64,000 bases of DNA from Cladochytrium replicatum (Eukaryota > Chytridiomycota > Chytridiomycetes > Cladochytriales > Cladochytriaceae): NCBI GenBank assembly GCA_025526935.1, contig JAHLKD010000005.1, positions 124,001 to 188,000 of the forward strand. The letters are read 5' to 3'. Every line of letters starts with the position of its first letter. Position 1 is the stretch's first letter. The notes beneath the pieces are model-generated. The model worked only from the letters and a program-made list of their open reading frames with translations, did no database searches and was not told the DNA's origin. Below, in pieces: positions 34,040-48,681 of this stretch. The translations under genes and the position numbers were made by a program.

Positions 34040-34440
34040 GTGCCTCCTTTGAATCACATGTCATTCTCCCGTGTTCGGCAAACGTCCAGTGTGTGTTCGA
34101 TCCCAAATGCCCGCCACCACTGACCATTATCATCCTGATACTCGTACGAAAACCGCACCGCGATCTTGTTCCCAGAGAACGAAAAGAGCCCCTTTCTGGG
34201 CCCGTATCCATGCTTTGCACTTATTGGGGAAGAAATCAATTACATCAGCATGATCGGTCAGAGACTGAGTACGGGTCACGCCAAACTGTATCTGCCGCGT
34301 ATGCTGCAAGCTTACCCCGCAGCAGTTTGCATTTGGCTTTGCAACGACAGATGGGAGAACGTACATCGAGCAATTGACTCCGGATCTCTGTCGTTTCAAA
34401 AGTTTTGTCCTGCTTTCACCTTTGCATGTGCTGTCTGGTC
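34040..34440 (-). pseudogene. DUF1348 (NTF2-like fold) protein relic
   Basis: Blocks of a small NTF2-like DUF1348 protein in order on the minus strand: a stretch ending NDRDPESIA where the conserved Trp codon is replaced by TGA (34396-34398), then AYAADTVWRDPYSVSD, KGLFSFSGNKIAVRFSYEY, DDNGQWWRAFGIEHT and, in another frame, FAEHGRM. One stop and at least one frame change separate them. Functions of this family are mostly unknown; related bacterial proteins are stress-linked. Decay is evident. Confidence 0.65.
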
Positions 34441-35542
34441 ATTAACTTCGCTCTAGCAGAAGAAGAAACACGGAAGGACCTCAGATACTACGGGCACCAA
34501 ATCTATCTCATCATCAACTCCGTCATGATGTGCATCATCCCTCTCCTTCCTCTGGGTCAAAGTCACCCAGTCCGCAAACCAATACTACCGCACCGATGGT
34601 AATGTGTGGTATTTGGGTGAATATACCTCTCCATACATTGTTTCCTGCGACGGCATTGCCGGCTCCAGTTCGCTACAGAACATTTCCTTGAGCATCAATA
34701 GTTTGACAAAGAAGATGAACGGATCAACGTTGCCAGCGTTCCCGAAGGGGAATCGGAATCCCCTGCCGAGTATCAATGAGGTCAAAGTCGCATGCACCTG
34801 CTGAACGAATGACATGCGTAGCCGGAATTTGCTTTGAACTGCATCACTGGATTTCCTAACTTCATGATTCCGACGTTTGCGGCGATGGATCGGTTTAATG
34901 CGTCCACGACGACCGGGATGCTTAAGAGGCAAGCGGTCGTTGGATCTCGGGGTAGTAAGAAGCCGGGTGGGAGTGGATTTGAGTCAAGCGCCAAATTCCA
35001 ACAAAGCGCCTGGATCGGCGACGACTGCCCTTCTAAGCCTGCTGCGAGTTCAGTTTCAGTGGAAACTTCAGTTGTCGAGGCTATTCCAGCAAGTATGCCG
35101 TCACCGCGCGAGGACAAGGTGCTGAGGGGGGCTGATATGGGTGTTAGTATATCAATGATCGTTTTTTGCTCCGGTGAAAGATGTATGAGTAGGAAGCGTG
35201 AACAAGGAGCTCGCAATTCTCATTCTCAACGACATCGCGATTTTATGTAAATATCGTGGGTACCATTAATAACAAGATCTCAATACGCCCATCAGGACGG
35301 ATGACTTTGCAGCAAACGATGGGGTCGCCTCTGTCCCGACGTTGACAACAATATTCCCACGCCCAAAATAAGAGCACGTCCAGTCCACAGCCACACCCAA
35401 TCACAGGTGCGTTGGGAACCAACCTCGAGCTGACCTGAACGACCCGACCTGACCTGTGTGAGTGTGTCTGTCTCTGTGGGCGAGCGGCCTAGCTTGAAGG
35501 TACTATTGCTTTCACTGACTTAGCGGTCTGTCGGACTGATTG
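34441..35542. other. Unresolved region upstream of PKA gene
   Basis: About 1.1 kb. The plus strand near 34450-34660 has fragments that look like part of a membrane protein (LRYYGHQIYLIINSVMMCII, then in another frame YYRTDGNVWYLGEYTSPYIV), but I cannot assign or join them. A minus-strand frame of 144 residues at 34782-35216 resembles nothing. Confidence 0.3.
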
Positions 35543-35549
35543 TATAAAA
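35543..35549 (+). promoter_or_regulatory. TATA-like box of PKA gene
   Basis: TATAAAA about 27 bases before the proposed start codon at 35570. If used, it would give a very short leader. Inferred from sequence and position only. Confidence 0.4.
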
Positions 35550-35569
35550 AAGCACCCCTGAATAGGTGA

Positions 35570-39062
<3,493 letters not shown>

Positions 39063-40206
39063 TGGCCTGTGTTGATAGTGCCGTGGGGTTGGATGTAGTT
39101 AGTGGTGGGTTGTCTTGTTTTTAGCTTCGTTAATTTTTAGGATTATGGTGTTAGCTTATTTTTTAGATTTCTTTTCTTCCCGGGCGTTGGTGTGAGTGAT
39201 TATGTGTTGTGGTGAGAGGGATAATTAGGGGGAATTCACAGTGGAATGATTTTTGTTTTGTTTTTGGGATAAGTTCCTTTTTAACTTTAAAAAATATTGT
39301 GCATTTATCACAAGTTGTTTATGAGAGCCACAAAGCACACACAACAAGGAAATCGATCGTGCCTGATGGGAAATTCGTTGCACATCATAGAAGGTATCTG
39401 TCCAATCCCGACCCATTCGACGTGTAGAGGCGCAGCGAATGATCTGTGAAGTTCAATTTCTCATTAGTTGTATTTTTCATACATGTAAATTTAACTGCAA
39501 CCTCATGAGAATATATTCGTAATCATAACTTAATTGGATCGAACTCTGGACCACTTCGCTATCCCGTTTGATTTTTGGCTTTGTGCAATCCCATGGAAGA
39601 TTTTCTCAAACCAGAACAGTCAAGATCTATTGCAGTCGCATTTGCGCAGATTGTTTTTTTGAATCGAATGTTGCTTGGAACACTACACCGTTGACGCAAA
39701 GAAAGTGGATGATAACGGGAATCATATTCTGCTCTGGCAAACACCGATCTGCCAGCATTGGTGGTCAAGATATGAACATCGGCGATGTTGTTTTTGTGTC
39801 CTGGCAAGGATTTGTGATCACTGACAAGAATCGACCCTTTTCTTTTAGGGGAGACGGGGGGGGGGGGGGGGGGGTTTGAGTTTTCGGGGTTCAGATTGAC
39901 GTGGTTGTTAAACGATGGATCGGATTTCATCATTGTGCTTGGGGAGGTACAGCAAACCAATAAGTGAACGAAGAAATCCAGAAGCGATTCATGTCAGAGC
40001 ATTTCTGTCATTTTGCGGTCAAACCTGCCCACAATTTCATTTCGTCAATGTTGATGGTTGGCTGTCAGCTCTGATGGCTGGTACTCGATCTGTGATGATG
40101 TCTTTAATAGTAGATCAGCTGTTGTTCTGCAACTTGATTTTTGAAAGAGGAAGGCTTTGGATCCGCTCGCATTTATGTCATGAGCCACTGGGTGTCCTCC
40201 AAAACC
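39063..40206. other. Gene-poor region downstream of PKA
   Basis: About 1.1 kb of mostly AT-rich sequence and short random frames. It contains the poly-G tract listed separately. Confidence 0.5.
39856..39874 (+). repeat. 19-base poly-G tract
   Basis: Uninterrupted run of 19 guanines in otherwise AT-rich intergenic DNA. It could form quadruplex-type structures; the exact length may be affected by sequencing slippage. Confidence 0.85.
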
Positions 40207-40400
40207 CCGTTTGTTACACGTTTGGTACCGACACAAACTTCAATTTGTGTCAGGTTTAAACCGGGTACAAAATTTGTGAGGACCGTTTTTTGGTCTCTAC
40301 CAAATGCGCCACGACTTGATAATGAAATATGGTTTCAATAGCTCTTGGCAATGCCATCACAAACGTTTGTGACGGGTATCGAATTTCGTCACAAACCGGG
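40207..40400. repeat. Cluster of TTTGTG-type inverted repeats and palindrome
   Basis: Within 190 bases there are three self-complementary elements built on the same word. One is a hairpin at 40230-40251 (arms GACACAAA and TTTGTGTC, 6-base loop). The second is a perfect 16-base palindrome TCACAAACGTTTGTGA at 40358-40373. The third is a 9-base inverted repeat TTTGTGACG ... CGTCACAAA at 40366-40395 around 12 bases. A further ACAAAATTTGTG lies near 40268. The region is about 300 bases upstream of the 40700 gene. Confidence 0.7.
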
Positions 40401-40699
40401 ATTTGGAGGACCATCGAGTGACTGGAAGGGGATCTTTTGAAGAGAATTTCACGGCTTGGATCATTGGATCAGGCAGTCACTTGCTCACTGCTGAAGATAA
40501 ATGATCAGTGGCTGCCCGAGTGCCATATTACCATAAATGGGAGATGCAGGTTGTGAAAAGCACCGTGCATCGAATCCGGGCATTCGCATCTCTCCGAAAA
40601 GAACGAATCTACGGTGTTGATCGTTGGTTTCAGTGGTATGCAAATGCAACTGTTGAGTCCAACGTCTTTGTGATATCTGTCCAGCTTTTTCGAAACAGA

Positions 40700-41400
40700 A
40701 TGGGAATCAACGAGACCTTTCAATTCGACGAAGAAGCTTACGCCGAGAAGCTCCGTAATCTCAGTGCGGAAGAGCTCTGCAGAATGCTTCACTCAAAGAC
40801 CGTTCGAATGATGATGACATCGACCGCGACTGGTTCGAGTGTCGGAGCAGCATTCTTCACATTTGGATTTTCGCTCGTTCCTGGGATGTACTCGGCGCGA
40901 CAGACGCGGATCCTGCATCTCAAACGCCAAATGATCAAGGCTGAGTACCAGCGACGTGGGTTGGATAGACCAAAGACAAACAAAAAGGATCTTCTTATCG
41001 GCGGAGCAATCGGTTTAGCTACGTGCGGGGTTGCCGCCATGTTGCCGGCCATGGATCATATGGTCGGTACTGCTGTGACCGCGCCAATGGATCACATACA
41101 TGCGGCAGCACAACCAGCGTAAAGTCACTTATTGATGTCACTTAGTGATAAACCTGAAGTCATTGTTCTAGAGGCGAGGCTATACACAGTTTTGGGCAGG
41201 GAGTGGCGAATACAATCCAAACGCAAGCGCATAACCTTGCGACTCAGTTTGCCGGACACGGCGGCGCCGTTGCAGCTACAAATTATGTGCCCGCAGACGG
41301 TGCACAGTATGTTGGAGCGTGGGCGACTGTTCAAGCCGAACACATGTTGGCTTGCGAAGCAGTCAAGGCTACCCATAACGCCTACACCCGCGAGAAATAG
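40700..41400 (+). CDS. Conserved-looking 209-residue membrane protein
   Basis: Exons 40700-41118 and 41190-41400, phase consistent. Residues about 1-40 are acidic with helix propensity (FDEEAYAEKLRNLSAEELCRM), followed by two hydrophobic segments, one at about residues 48-65 (GSSVGAAFFTFGFSLVPGMY) and one at about 98-115 (LLIGGAIGLATCGVAAML), joined by a basic loop (KRQMIKAEYQRRGLDRPK). The second exon encodes a soluble Ala-rich tail. I do not recognise the family, but the alternation of charged helix, glycine-rich helix and basic loop looks like a real protein. The upstream ATG at 40508 is in frame, yet the intervening residues look like leader sequence, so I chose 40700. Confidence 0.65.
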
Positions 41401-41899
41401 AGTGCAATCCGTATTTCAGCCCCAGCCCACTCTTCTTCCAACATTCCAGCACATCGACAAGCGCTTCGGCACTAGCCTCGACCATACAACTAGAGTCCTA
41501 ACACAACTCGAGACTGCTGTTCTTCATGTGCATGTTATTTTTCAGGTTAAAATTATATTGAAAAATATTCGTCTGAACATTCTTTTTTTTCATTTATCAC
41601 TACCCACAACCGTGGAAATTACTCTTGGTTTGGATTTGTTGTTTTGTCTCTTGTATCGTTTCGAATTACTCAATTGTCTTATCTTGTCTATCCTGTTGAC
41701 TCAAGGTCAATACCTTTATCTTATCATCATGTATTCTTACCTCCGGTTTTGTTAATTGAAATTTTACCGACGCCTACTCTCCAATCTTGCCTCCCGACTC
41801 TACTTCAAGTGCAACCTTGATCCGGTGAAAATCTTCTCGTCTGAAAGATGCCCCGGTTCCTGTCAGCCAGAATGTACCATCTTAATAATGGATCAAAAA
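41401..41899. other. Intergenic region, no gene seen
   Basis: About 500 bases of AT-rich sequence including runs of T; probably the 3' untranslated end of the preceding gene. Confidence 0.4.
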
Positions 41900-44463
41900 T
41901 AGAGCCACTGGAGGGTTGGGGCATGCGAGCGGGTCTGCTTGGTCAATCCTGCGAGGTTCACCAACGATTGCGCATCTCACACCGTCTCGAGGAGCGCTAG
42001 CAGGGAATTCGAGCATGATCCATAAACATTGAGATGTTAAAGTTTCTGCAACTCCAAAAATGTGGGAATAAACATCATCACTCGACTTTAAATCGCTTGT
42101 TAACAATCTCTGGCTCAAAATTGTACCCAAAATCCCTGCTATTGTCAAAACGAGTCCAACCACCAGTTCGACTGCCTGATATGTCGGAGATAGAACTTGA
42201 AAGATGCGATTTCGTGTGAATGTCCACCTGCACGTTCTTTTCGAGCTGTTAGAAGAGCTCGTCGTAAATTTTGAGAACGGCTAAAGTACCTGCTCTCGAC
42301 CCATGTCGGTTCTGATAGATCATTGACCTGCCACTTGCCGATACTCTCATCCCATGATAACCCAGTTCCGTATGCAGGGTGAACTTTTGATGAACGGAGA
42401 TAGCACTGGCCCGAAAACACTCATTCTGAAGAGTGGAAGATTCAGTTAGAAAGAAATAAGTTATCGTTTCATTGTTGCTCACATCTCCACAGTCCTTATC
42501 CTCCGAACAAGTGGTTCCAGTCGAAGGTCGAACTGCTCTATTCATCAAACTTTGTACCAAGAACGGAATCCCGGTTGGAAGCTTTGCAAACTGGAACACT
42601 CCCGAATATCCGGTTAGCTGCGATGCAGTTCCGCTTACACCTGATTCAATTCAACTGTAAATGAACCTTTACTATGGTATCACGGAGCAAACCTTTAAGT
42701 TGGTGGAAGAAGCTGCAAGTAATGTTCCGTGTAAAGCAATCGACCAATACGCGCACCAGGGGTGCAATTCACGGCGACAGCCGCAGGAGCCACTTCGTTT
42801 GTCCATGAAGCAAGCGTCCACAACGTTCTCGATGTTTTGTTGACCAAGGCGCACATGTTTGATATGCTTGCGTCAGTGTAGCGCTGAAAGTCATCGAATT
42901 CTCCATCAATGAACCTGAAAAAAATTGTGTTTGTTAAAACTTCAAAGTTGAGTAGATCTTTTTACATACTTCTACTCGTATTGGGTATTGAAGTCAGAGA
43001 CGAAAACGGTACCGATGCTGGCTTCTGTGAAACGAATGCGTGTGCATTCTGTGGTGGCAATCCGGCATCTGGTGGTGTTGTAGCAGAATTGATTTGGACC
43101 GCTGGTGTAGATCCAGTGCCGTTTATTGGAGAAACAGCCGCGCCTTTCAATAATCCAATGAGACTCGTTGCGGCCGTGTTTGATGCGTCATGAGTGTGCA
43201 GCAGAAGTTTGCAGCTCCAGTTGCGCCGCTCCCAAGAACACTTCCAAATTCCAGTACGGTTTCGATGCGATCAAAGTTAATATTTGTGTGAAGTTGGCAT
43301 CAGGAACGCAAGGATTGCTACAGCCGCTTGTGTACGGGCAGGTCGATGTTGGGGTATTTGCGCATGTGAACTGCGCAAGATCTTCACAAATCGTCTTGAG
43401 GGCTTTGTTTAGGTTGAGTACGACGTCTGCATCAAATACCAACAAATGAAGAAGACAGTGCGCTACAAGGTTATCAGCAGTTTGACAACAAATCAGAGGG
43501 TAAGGCTTGCAACATTAAATGCAGCCTCTTGCTTTGTTGTCTTTGTATGCCAATGCTTTGAAGGGACATCGTACTTTATTTAAGCAAAGTTGCTGAACAT
43601 TTATTTTTCCCTTACCACGTCTGAGACAAGTTGGTGCATCTTGTACAGCGTGCATGAGCGTGTCGAACTGAAACGAATATAAAGGAAATGGGCTGTGGCC
43701 ACGGTTTGCATTGAAAGCAACCGCCTAGGTGGATTGGTTTGAGCGCGTGGTCAATACTTAACGAAGAACTACCGTATCTACTGACGCCTTTGAGTCATTA
43801 TCAAGTTGCCAGATTGATGCGATTGGAATGGGGATGTTATCGTAAATCAAACCACTCGCCTACAGAACGCAGCTTGGTTAGGGCACATTCGAAATTTGTC
43901 ACGGGGTCGAAGTACAGAAGGATTCCAAGCATACGCAGAGCTTGATTTGCTGTAGAAACTGAATTGAAAGTTCGGGTATGTCTCTCCTGGCGAAAACGTG
44001 CCAGGGTCCGCAAATCCCCAGACAAAAATTTTACAGCAGCAGAATTCCTGCGACTTTCCCGGATTGAACCATTTTTGCCACATTCACTCTATCCAATTAT
44101 TTAAACCCGATCATCAGCTCAAAGCATGCACATTCAATACCTCGTGAGTAAAGAATAAGGCATGACGAAAGCATATTTGCCCGGAATGCCGTCAGAAATT
44201 GCTGTTGTAAGCTCGCCATCCGAAGACAATCTTCGAAGGATTCCGACATCTCCAGCGTCTGAGATTGCAGTTAAATGAAATGAACAGTTTCAAACAGTTT
44301 CACTGTGGTTACTTTGGCAGCCTATAGCCGATGTTCCGTTCAGAAGTCTGGTGCATGGCGAAGCAGAGACTCCCTGGTAGATGGACGACTCGATTATAAG
44401 CTGCTGAGACGCGGCTCTTCCCGCCAGCAAGCAGCCAAGCAGAATCAGCGTCAGGACATTCAT
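41900..44463 (-). pseudogene. Nicastrin-like gamma-secretase subunit, disrupted
   Basis: Nicastrin is the large glycoprotein subunit of the gamma-secretase intramembrane protease. From 44463 there is a signal peptide (MNVLTLILLGCLLAGRAASQ) and SPCTRLLNGTSAIGCQ, then GDVGILRRLSSDGELTTAI, KMVQSGKVAGILLL, YPNFQFSFYS, AYAWNPS spliced to SGLIYDNIPIPIASIW, APTCLRRG, FTCANTPTSTCPYTSGC, FDRIETVLEFGSV, GLPPQN, EASIGTVFVSDFNTQYE, and near 42380-42300 WDESIGKW and TWVESRYFSR followed by a hydrophobic segment. Order matches nicastrin. Problems: a stop directly after GILLL, frame changes near 43350 and 43030, and no trace of the middle block of the peptidase-like domain (about 70 residues). The position of the 3' end is approximate. 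Confidence 0.65.
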
Positions 44464-46162
44464 GGACGTGGCTTTGTGACGAGCTGGTTGACTGAACGAA
44501 CAGGACGGATCGTTCAAAGACAGTTTTCTTGCCAGGACTGCATGAATGTTTCTCATGCGATCTGATCCGATAATGATGCTGGCAACGACTGACGACCGCA
44601 CAAAGGTATTACCGTACAAGCGTTCCGAGAGTCGATCAAAGTTAATTATTATCCATGCACAGTTTCACCTTTTTCATCCCTTCCCGAGTCCCAAAATGTC
44701 GGCTCGGTTGAACCTGTCTTGGCTACGGGGGCAATGGGGACAAAATCATTGGCCGCCCGCAACCGCACAATCACGACCGCCACGATCATCGCGTCCCTTC
44801 TCTCCGCACTCACGTACAGTCTGACCTCATTCATGGTCCGACGTAGCACGTGTGACCACGTAAACATTTTGACCTCTTGTGGTGCAAACAACCTCGGCAA
44901 AGATCTCAGGACAATACCTACCAAGATGATGGAACTAGAACCTCCAGTGAATGTCGCAACAAAGTACTGGGTGAGGTGTTGATTGTAGTTGTTTTTGTTC
45001 TGAATAGAGCAATAAAGCAGGAGTGGTTTTGGGCGAGAACATCGATAGCGACAATGTTTCTGGAACTTCACTATTATTCACTCGATTGTTCTTGTTCTTC
45101 AAATACTTCCAAGAAAAAACAGCGTCTTTGGTCAATGTTTCCCCTTGACATTTCCACGTTCCTCGATGTTGCTTCGCTGGTTGAATGGGGCAGGTCGTCC
45201 CGACCGACGCACGCTCTCGTAAACCGTGCGCTCCTCACCACGCACTGTCATCACCAAACTTGAAACCTCTCATCTTGCACTGTTCCGCCATCATACATTC
45301 CAAGAGAGTACGCCTGTCAGAAAGCTCTGACGATCCAGAATCTGTTTGAACTTGGCAGCATGGATTCGACAAATGTGAGATTCGCATGTATTTTGGAGAG
45401 CCAAGTTTTTGTCAGCCAAGTTTGTTTAACATATGTTTTCAGATCCGATGCAGTTCAAGATCCCTGCGAGACCCTCCATTGCATCGGTTGTAATAGCAGC
45501 CGTCACATTTAGTATATATATGCGGTAACTAGGAGGAGTTAATTGGATACAATCTGTGATATTCTTCGCTTCTATCTTTTATATTCCTCCATTTCTGTTA
45601 CTTCAATAATGCTCTTTGCAATTCTATTCCCTAATCCGAGCCCGTGGGAAGCTTTCTTCCAACCAGCCGACATTGAGTGGCTCACTAACTCCAATATTTA
45701 CATCCACACACACATTACACATGGTATGATTGCCCTGTCACTCCAATCACACTCTCAAAAGTACACATGGCATCTGTCACAACAACGTGCGATCCTGGGC
45801 TTAACTCAATTCACGAATCATCTGTAATTCAAACTTTGACATCCAGTCACGATGTCGTCGGTGGTCGTCAACTGCAATCTACATCCTATATATTCCGATT
45901 TTCTTGATCGATTTCTGGTATTCTGTGAAGTGTTAACGACACGCAGCAAAAATCTTTACACGAAATCCAACTCGCAAGCAGATGCCTCTCAGTCACGGCC
46001 GATCGATATACCCTTGTGAGATTCGTCTTTCATCGTCTCAATATGCTGGTATCAATATGCAAACACCAGACGCTTGAAGACACCAAATAGACTTCGCACT
46101 TCCTCTCTTCAAAGTCAGTCGCCAAATGCCAGAGCCCCTCGTTTTGCGTCGGCTAACCAACC
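44464..46162. other. Gene-poor region, no intact gene seen
   Basis: About 1.7 kb. A plus-strand frame at 44719-44982 has one hydrophobic stretch (TTATIIASLLSALTYSL) but no family resemblance and no clear start or partner exon. A TATATATATG-like stretch lies near 45512. Nothing else stands out. Confidence 0.35.
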
Positions 46163-47367
46163 ATGCCTGTATCTCCTTCCGGAATTTCACTTGCTTCTCC
46201 GCAAACGACGCCGCTCGACGACTCGGATTGCCAAAAGGTAACTAAAGACAACCCTGCTCCAACTTCTACCTGCTTCCTGTCAAACTATTCTCGATACCGG
46301 TATATCTTCTATCATCAAGATGATCGTCTGTTTCGCTCCCGTTCCCTATAAAAGGGCAGGCCAACGTGTGGCGTTGACCCTCACCAACGTAACCCTTTTG
46401 GTAAGGACGCGTGTATCCCCATACCAAATCACTCCAATTCACTCTCCAACCTATCCAGGACACGCTGCTTACGCATTTAATACCTCTTAAAGGTAAGCTG
46501 TACGCTTTTGAAAGCGAAAAACGCGCTTTTATACGTGTTTCGCAATCATACAAAACAACTATCAGATCCCCACAATGATCCCCAGTATACTGTTCATTGT
46601 ATACTGGCTGGCACACTTCGCCATCTACGCCCTCGGGCCCATAATTAATACTCCGCTTACACCGTGATTGTCGGAATGGGCTATGTGCTCCATTTCGGCA
46701 TCTATGCGTACTACTTCCTTATGATCTTTGTCCTGATCCTTGGAGCCTACGGATTCGCGGTCGAGGGGATCAAAACCCTTGTAGATGAGTTTTCTAGACC
46801 GCACACGCGTGTCATTCTCGGCAACGAGTGCAAACCAAGAACTTGGCCCCACCCCGACCATCGAAAAGGTATTATTACGAATCCCATCCCCCGACGTGAG
46901 TGTCGATTCTGCATCCTCAGTTAGTTTTCTGACGAACACTTTTCACAACCCGTATAGCTCCCCGAATTTTCACTCCTCAACGGGTATCTCGCAATGGATT
47001 GAACAATGACATGAAGAAAGGTGAGTTCACCGTTCTAACGCGAAAACAAAGTTTTAAAGGGTCGATACTCTTCATCTTAGGACAAGTTTGGATTCGTGGT
47101 CGCGCTGCCACTCCCGCATTTGTTTCAACCCCGAACGTTGCCCTTCCCCCAACTGCACATCTTGAAAATGGTATGACACGCTCATGAATCTTTCGATTGT
47201 TCGCTAACATCTCATCGTTTTCAGAAAACTATTACAACGGATCGCCACAAACCACATCATCCCCCCGGAAGAAGACTTGGTCGATTGTGCTCTACATTTG
47301 GCTTCCGTTTTCTACCCTTTGCACTCTCGGCACCCTGCGAGTAATGAAACGCCGAACATCGAAGTAA
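46163..47367 (+). CDS. Multi-exon membrane protein gene, model uncertain
   Basis: The 3' part is well supported: an exon ending at 46907, then about 46960-47019, about 47081-47169 and about 47225-47367, joined by consensus introns. They give a basic soluble stretch (PRIFTPQRVSRNGLNNDMKK) and a C-terminal membrane segment KKTWSIVLYIWLPFSTLCTL followed by RVMKRRTSK and TAA at 47365-47367. Upstream, one frame near 46664-46790 encodes another hydrophobic segment (LHFGIYAYYFLMIFVLILG), and a possible first exon starts at 46163 (MPVSPSGISLASPQ). I could not join these into one frame, so the 5' part is provisional. Function is unknown. The last exon overlaps the left arm of an inverted repeat. Confidence 0.4.
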
Positions 47368-47431
47368 TATTGGTGCCGAGAGTGCAAGGGTAGAAAACGG
47401 AAGCCAAATGTAGAGCACAATTGACCGAGTC
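47274..47431. repeat. Long inverted repeat, 60-base arms
   Basis: Left arm 47274-47334 and right arm 47372-47431 are reverse complements except for two substitutions near the outer end and one extra T in the left arm. The spacer is 37 bases (47335-47371). The left arm lies inside the last coding exon of the preceding membrane protein gene; the right arm begins just after its stop codon. The transcript could fold into a long hairpin. Confidence 0.9.
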
Positions 47432-47491
47432 CCCCCCGAAAGTCATTCAAGCGATACAGGAGTCGACACAGGTTCCTACTGCCTGTCGTAC

Positions 47492-48170
47492 ATGCAAAGA
47501 GATCAGCATTTAGCGAAGCAACAAGCAGACGCGATTCGGCTATTGAAAAGGCAGCTGCGAGAATCTGAGGTGAAAGTACAGGAATTGAAAGATGAATTCA
47601 AGCTCGTGGTCCACTGGAGCTCATTTGGCCAAGTCGTTGACGAAGTGAGAGCTTATCACCGCTCTCAGCTCCGTAATCACGACCGAAAGCACAAGGAGCT
47701 CGAAAGCACAAGGAGCTCGAAAGCCAGTACAGCGAACTTGTTAAGAAGCGAGGAGAAACTCTGCGTCGCATTGAGGAGAGCGTTAGGCGAGAAAGGGACC
47801 TCGAAGAGAATCTACGGCAACTTACGGAAAGCTCAGTGATCAAAAGTCGAGACTTTAAGAAACATCTTCGAGAAACATCAAGCGACTGGAACAATCAGCA
47901 CGAGCACGAACTTTTACCCTTCAAGCGCGCCATAGCTTCTCTGGAAGCGCAGAATCTCTGGCTCGCCAGCTGGCGGAGGCTCGGAAGAACAGAGTGGAGA
48001 AACCAGAAGTTAGATCTGTCACCCAACTTCAGAAGCGCGTGGACGAATTGTCCCAGGTTCGAGACGAACAAACTGGGAACAGAGAGTTCGAGCCCAGGCT
48101 GTCCCTCTGCGCGAAAGGAGAGACAATTCGTATCGCCAGTTGCGCGCTCTGGGTCGCCTATCTGGTTGGT
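47492..48170 (+). pseudogene. Coiled-coil protein relic disrupted by tandem duplication
   Basis: An open frame from 47492 encodes a charged coiled coil (ADAIRLLKRQLRESEVKVQE, QLRNHDRKHKELES). It is put out of frame by a 17-base tandem duplication at 47689-47722. Skipping one copy continues the coiled coil as QYSELVKKRGETLRRIEESV and ENLRQLTESS. A second frame change near 47935 leads into LARQLAEARKNRVEKPEVRS and LQKRVDELSQVRDEQ. The heptad character persists across all frames, so these are pieces of one protein. I know of no family to name. It begins about 125 bases after the membrane protein gene and could once have belonged with it. Confidence 0.6.
47689..47722 (+). repeat. 17-base perfect tandem duplication
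   Basis: Unit GCACAAGGAGCTCGAAA occurs at 47689-47705 and immediately again at 47706-47722. As 17 is not a multiple of three, it shifts the coiled-coil reading frame. Confidence 0.95.
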
Positions 48171-48681
48171 TCTTTGTTTAGATGCCAAAGCGATGTTTGT
48201 ACACAACTTTGTAATATTTGTTCTGTTAGTATGTTTAGTAACAGTTAAGTACAGTAAGTTATAGTAAAGTATACAAGTGCCCGATTCCTTCACAGAGATC
48301 GCACAAGTTGTGGTCTAACAACCTGCCCAACTTTTGGATTCCACTTCTATTCATCTACCTACGGTCGGTTCGGTAGAATCAGTTTCGGGTCAATGTGGGC
48401 TTGCTGCGGATATGCTGGCATGCAGTTTACAACATCCAAGTGAGTCTAAGCCCTACCATTTATCTCGTTGCTATCCTTGACTGCAGCTCCAATCAAAGAT
48501 ATGCCTATTCATTCGAATTCACTTTTTTTTTGAAGTATCAGATGGATTGGATATATCTAGAGATACCCATACTACAGTCGTTGATCTAGCTACACGTGCC
48601 CAGCTGGCAAACATACCGGACTTGAGCGTTACCGCGTTCTAAAACCGTAATCCTTTTCCACCTATAACAAGTCAACTACAA

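Noticed and set aside
44694-44982. Possible small membrane protein on the plus strand
   Set aside because: One hydrophobic stretch only, frames inconsistent, no splice partner.
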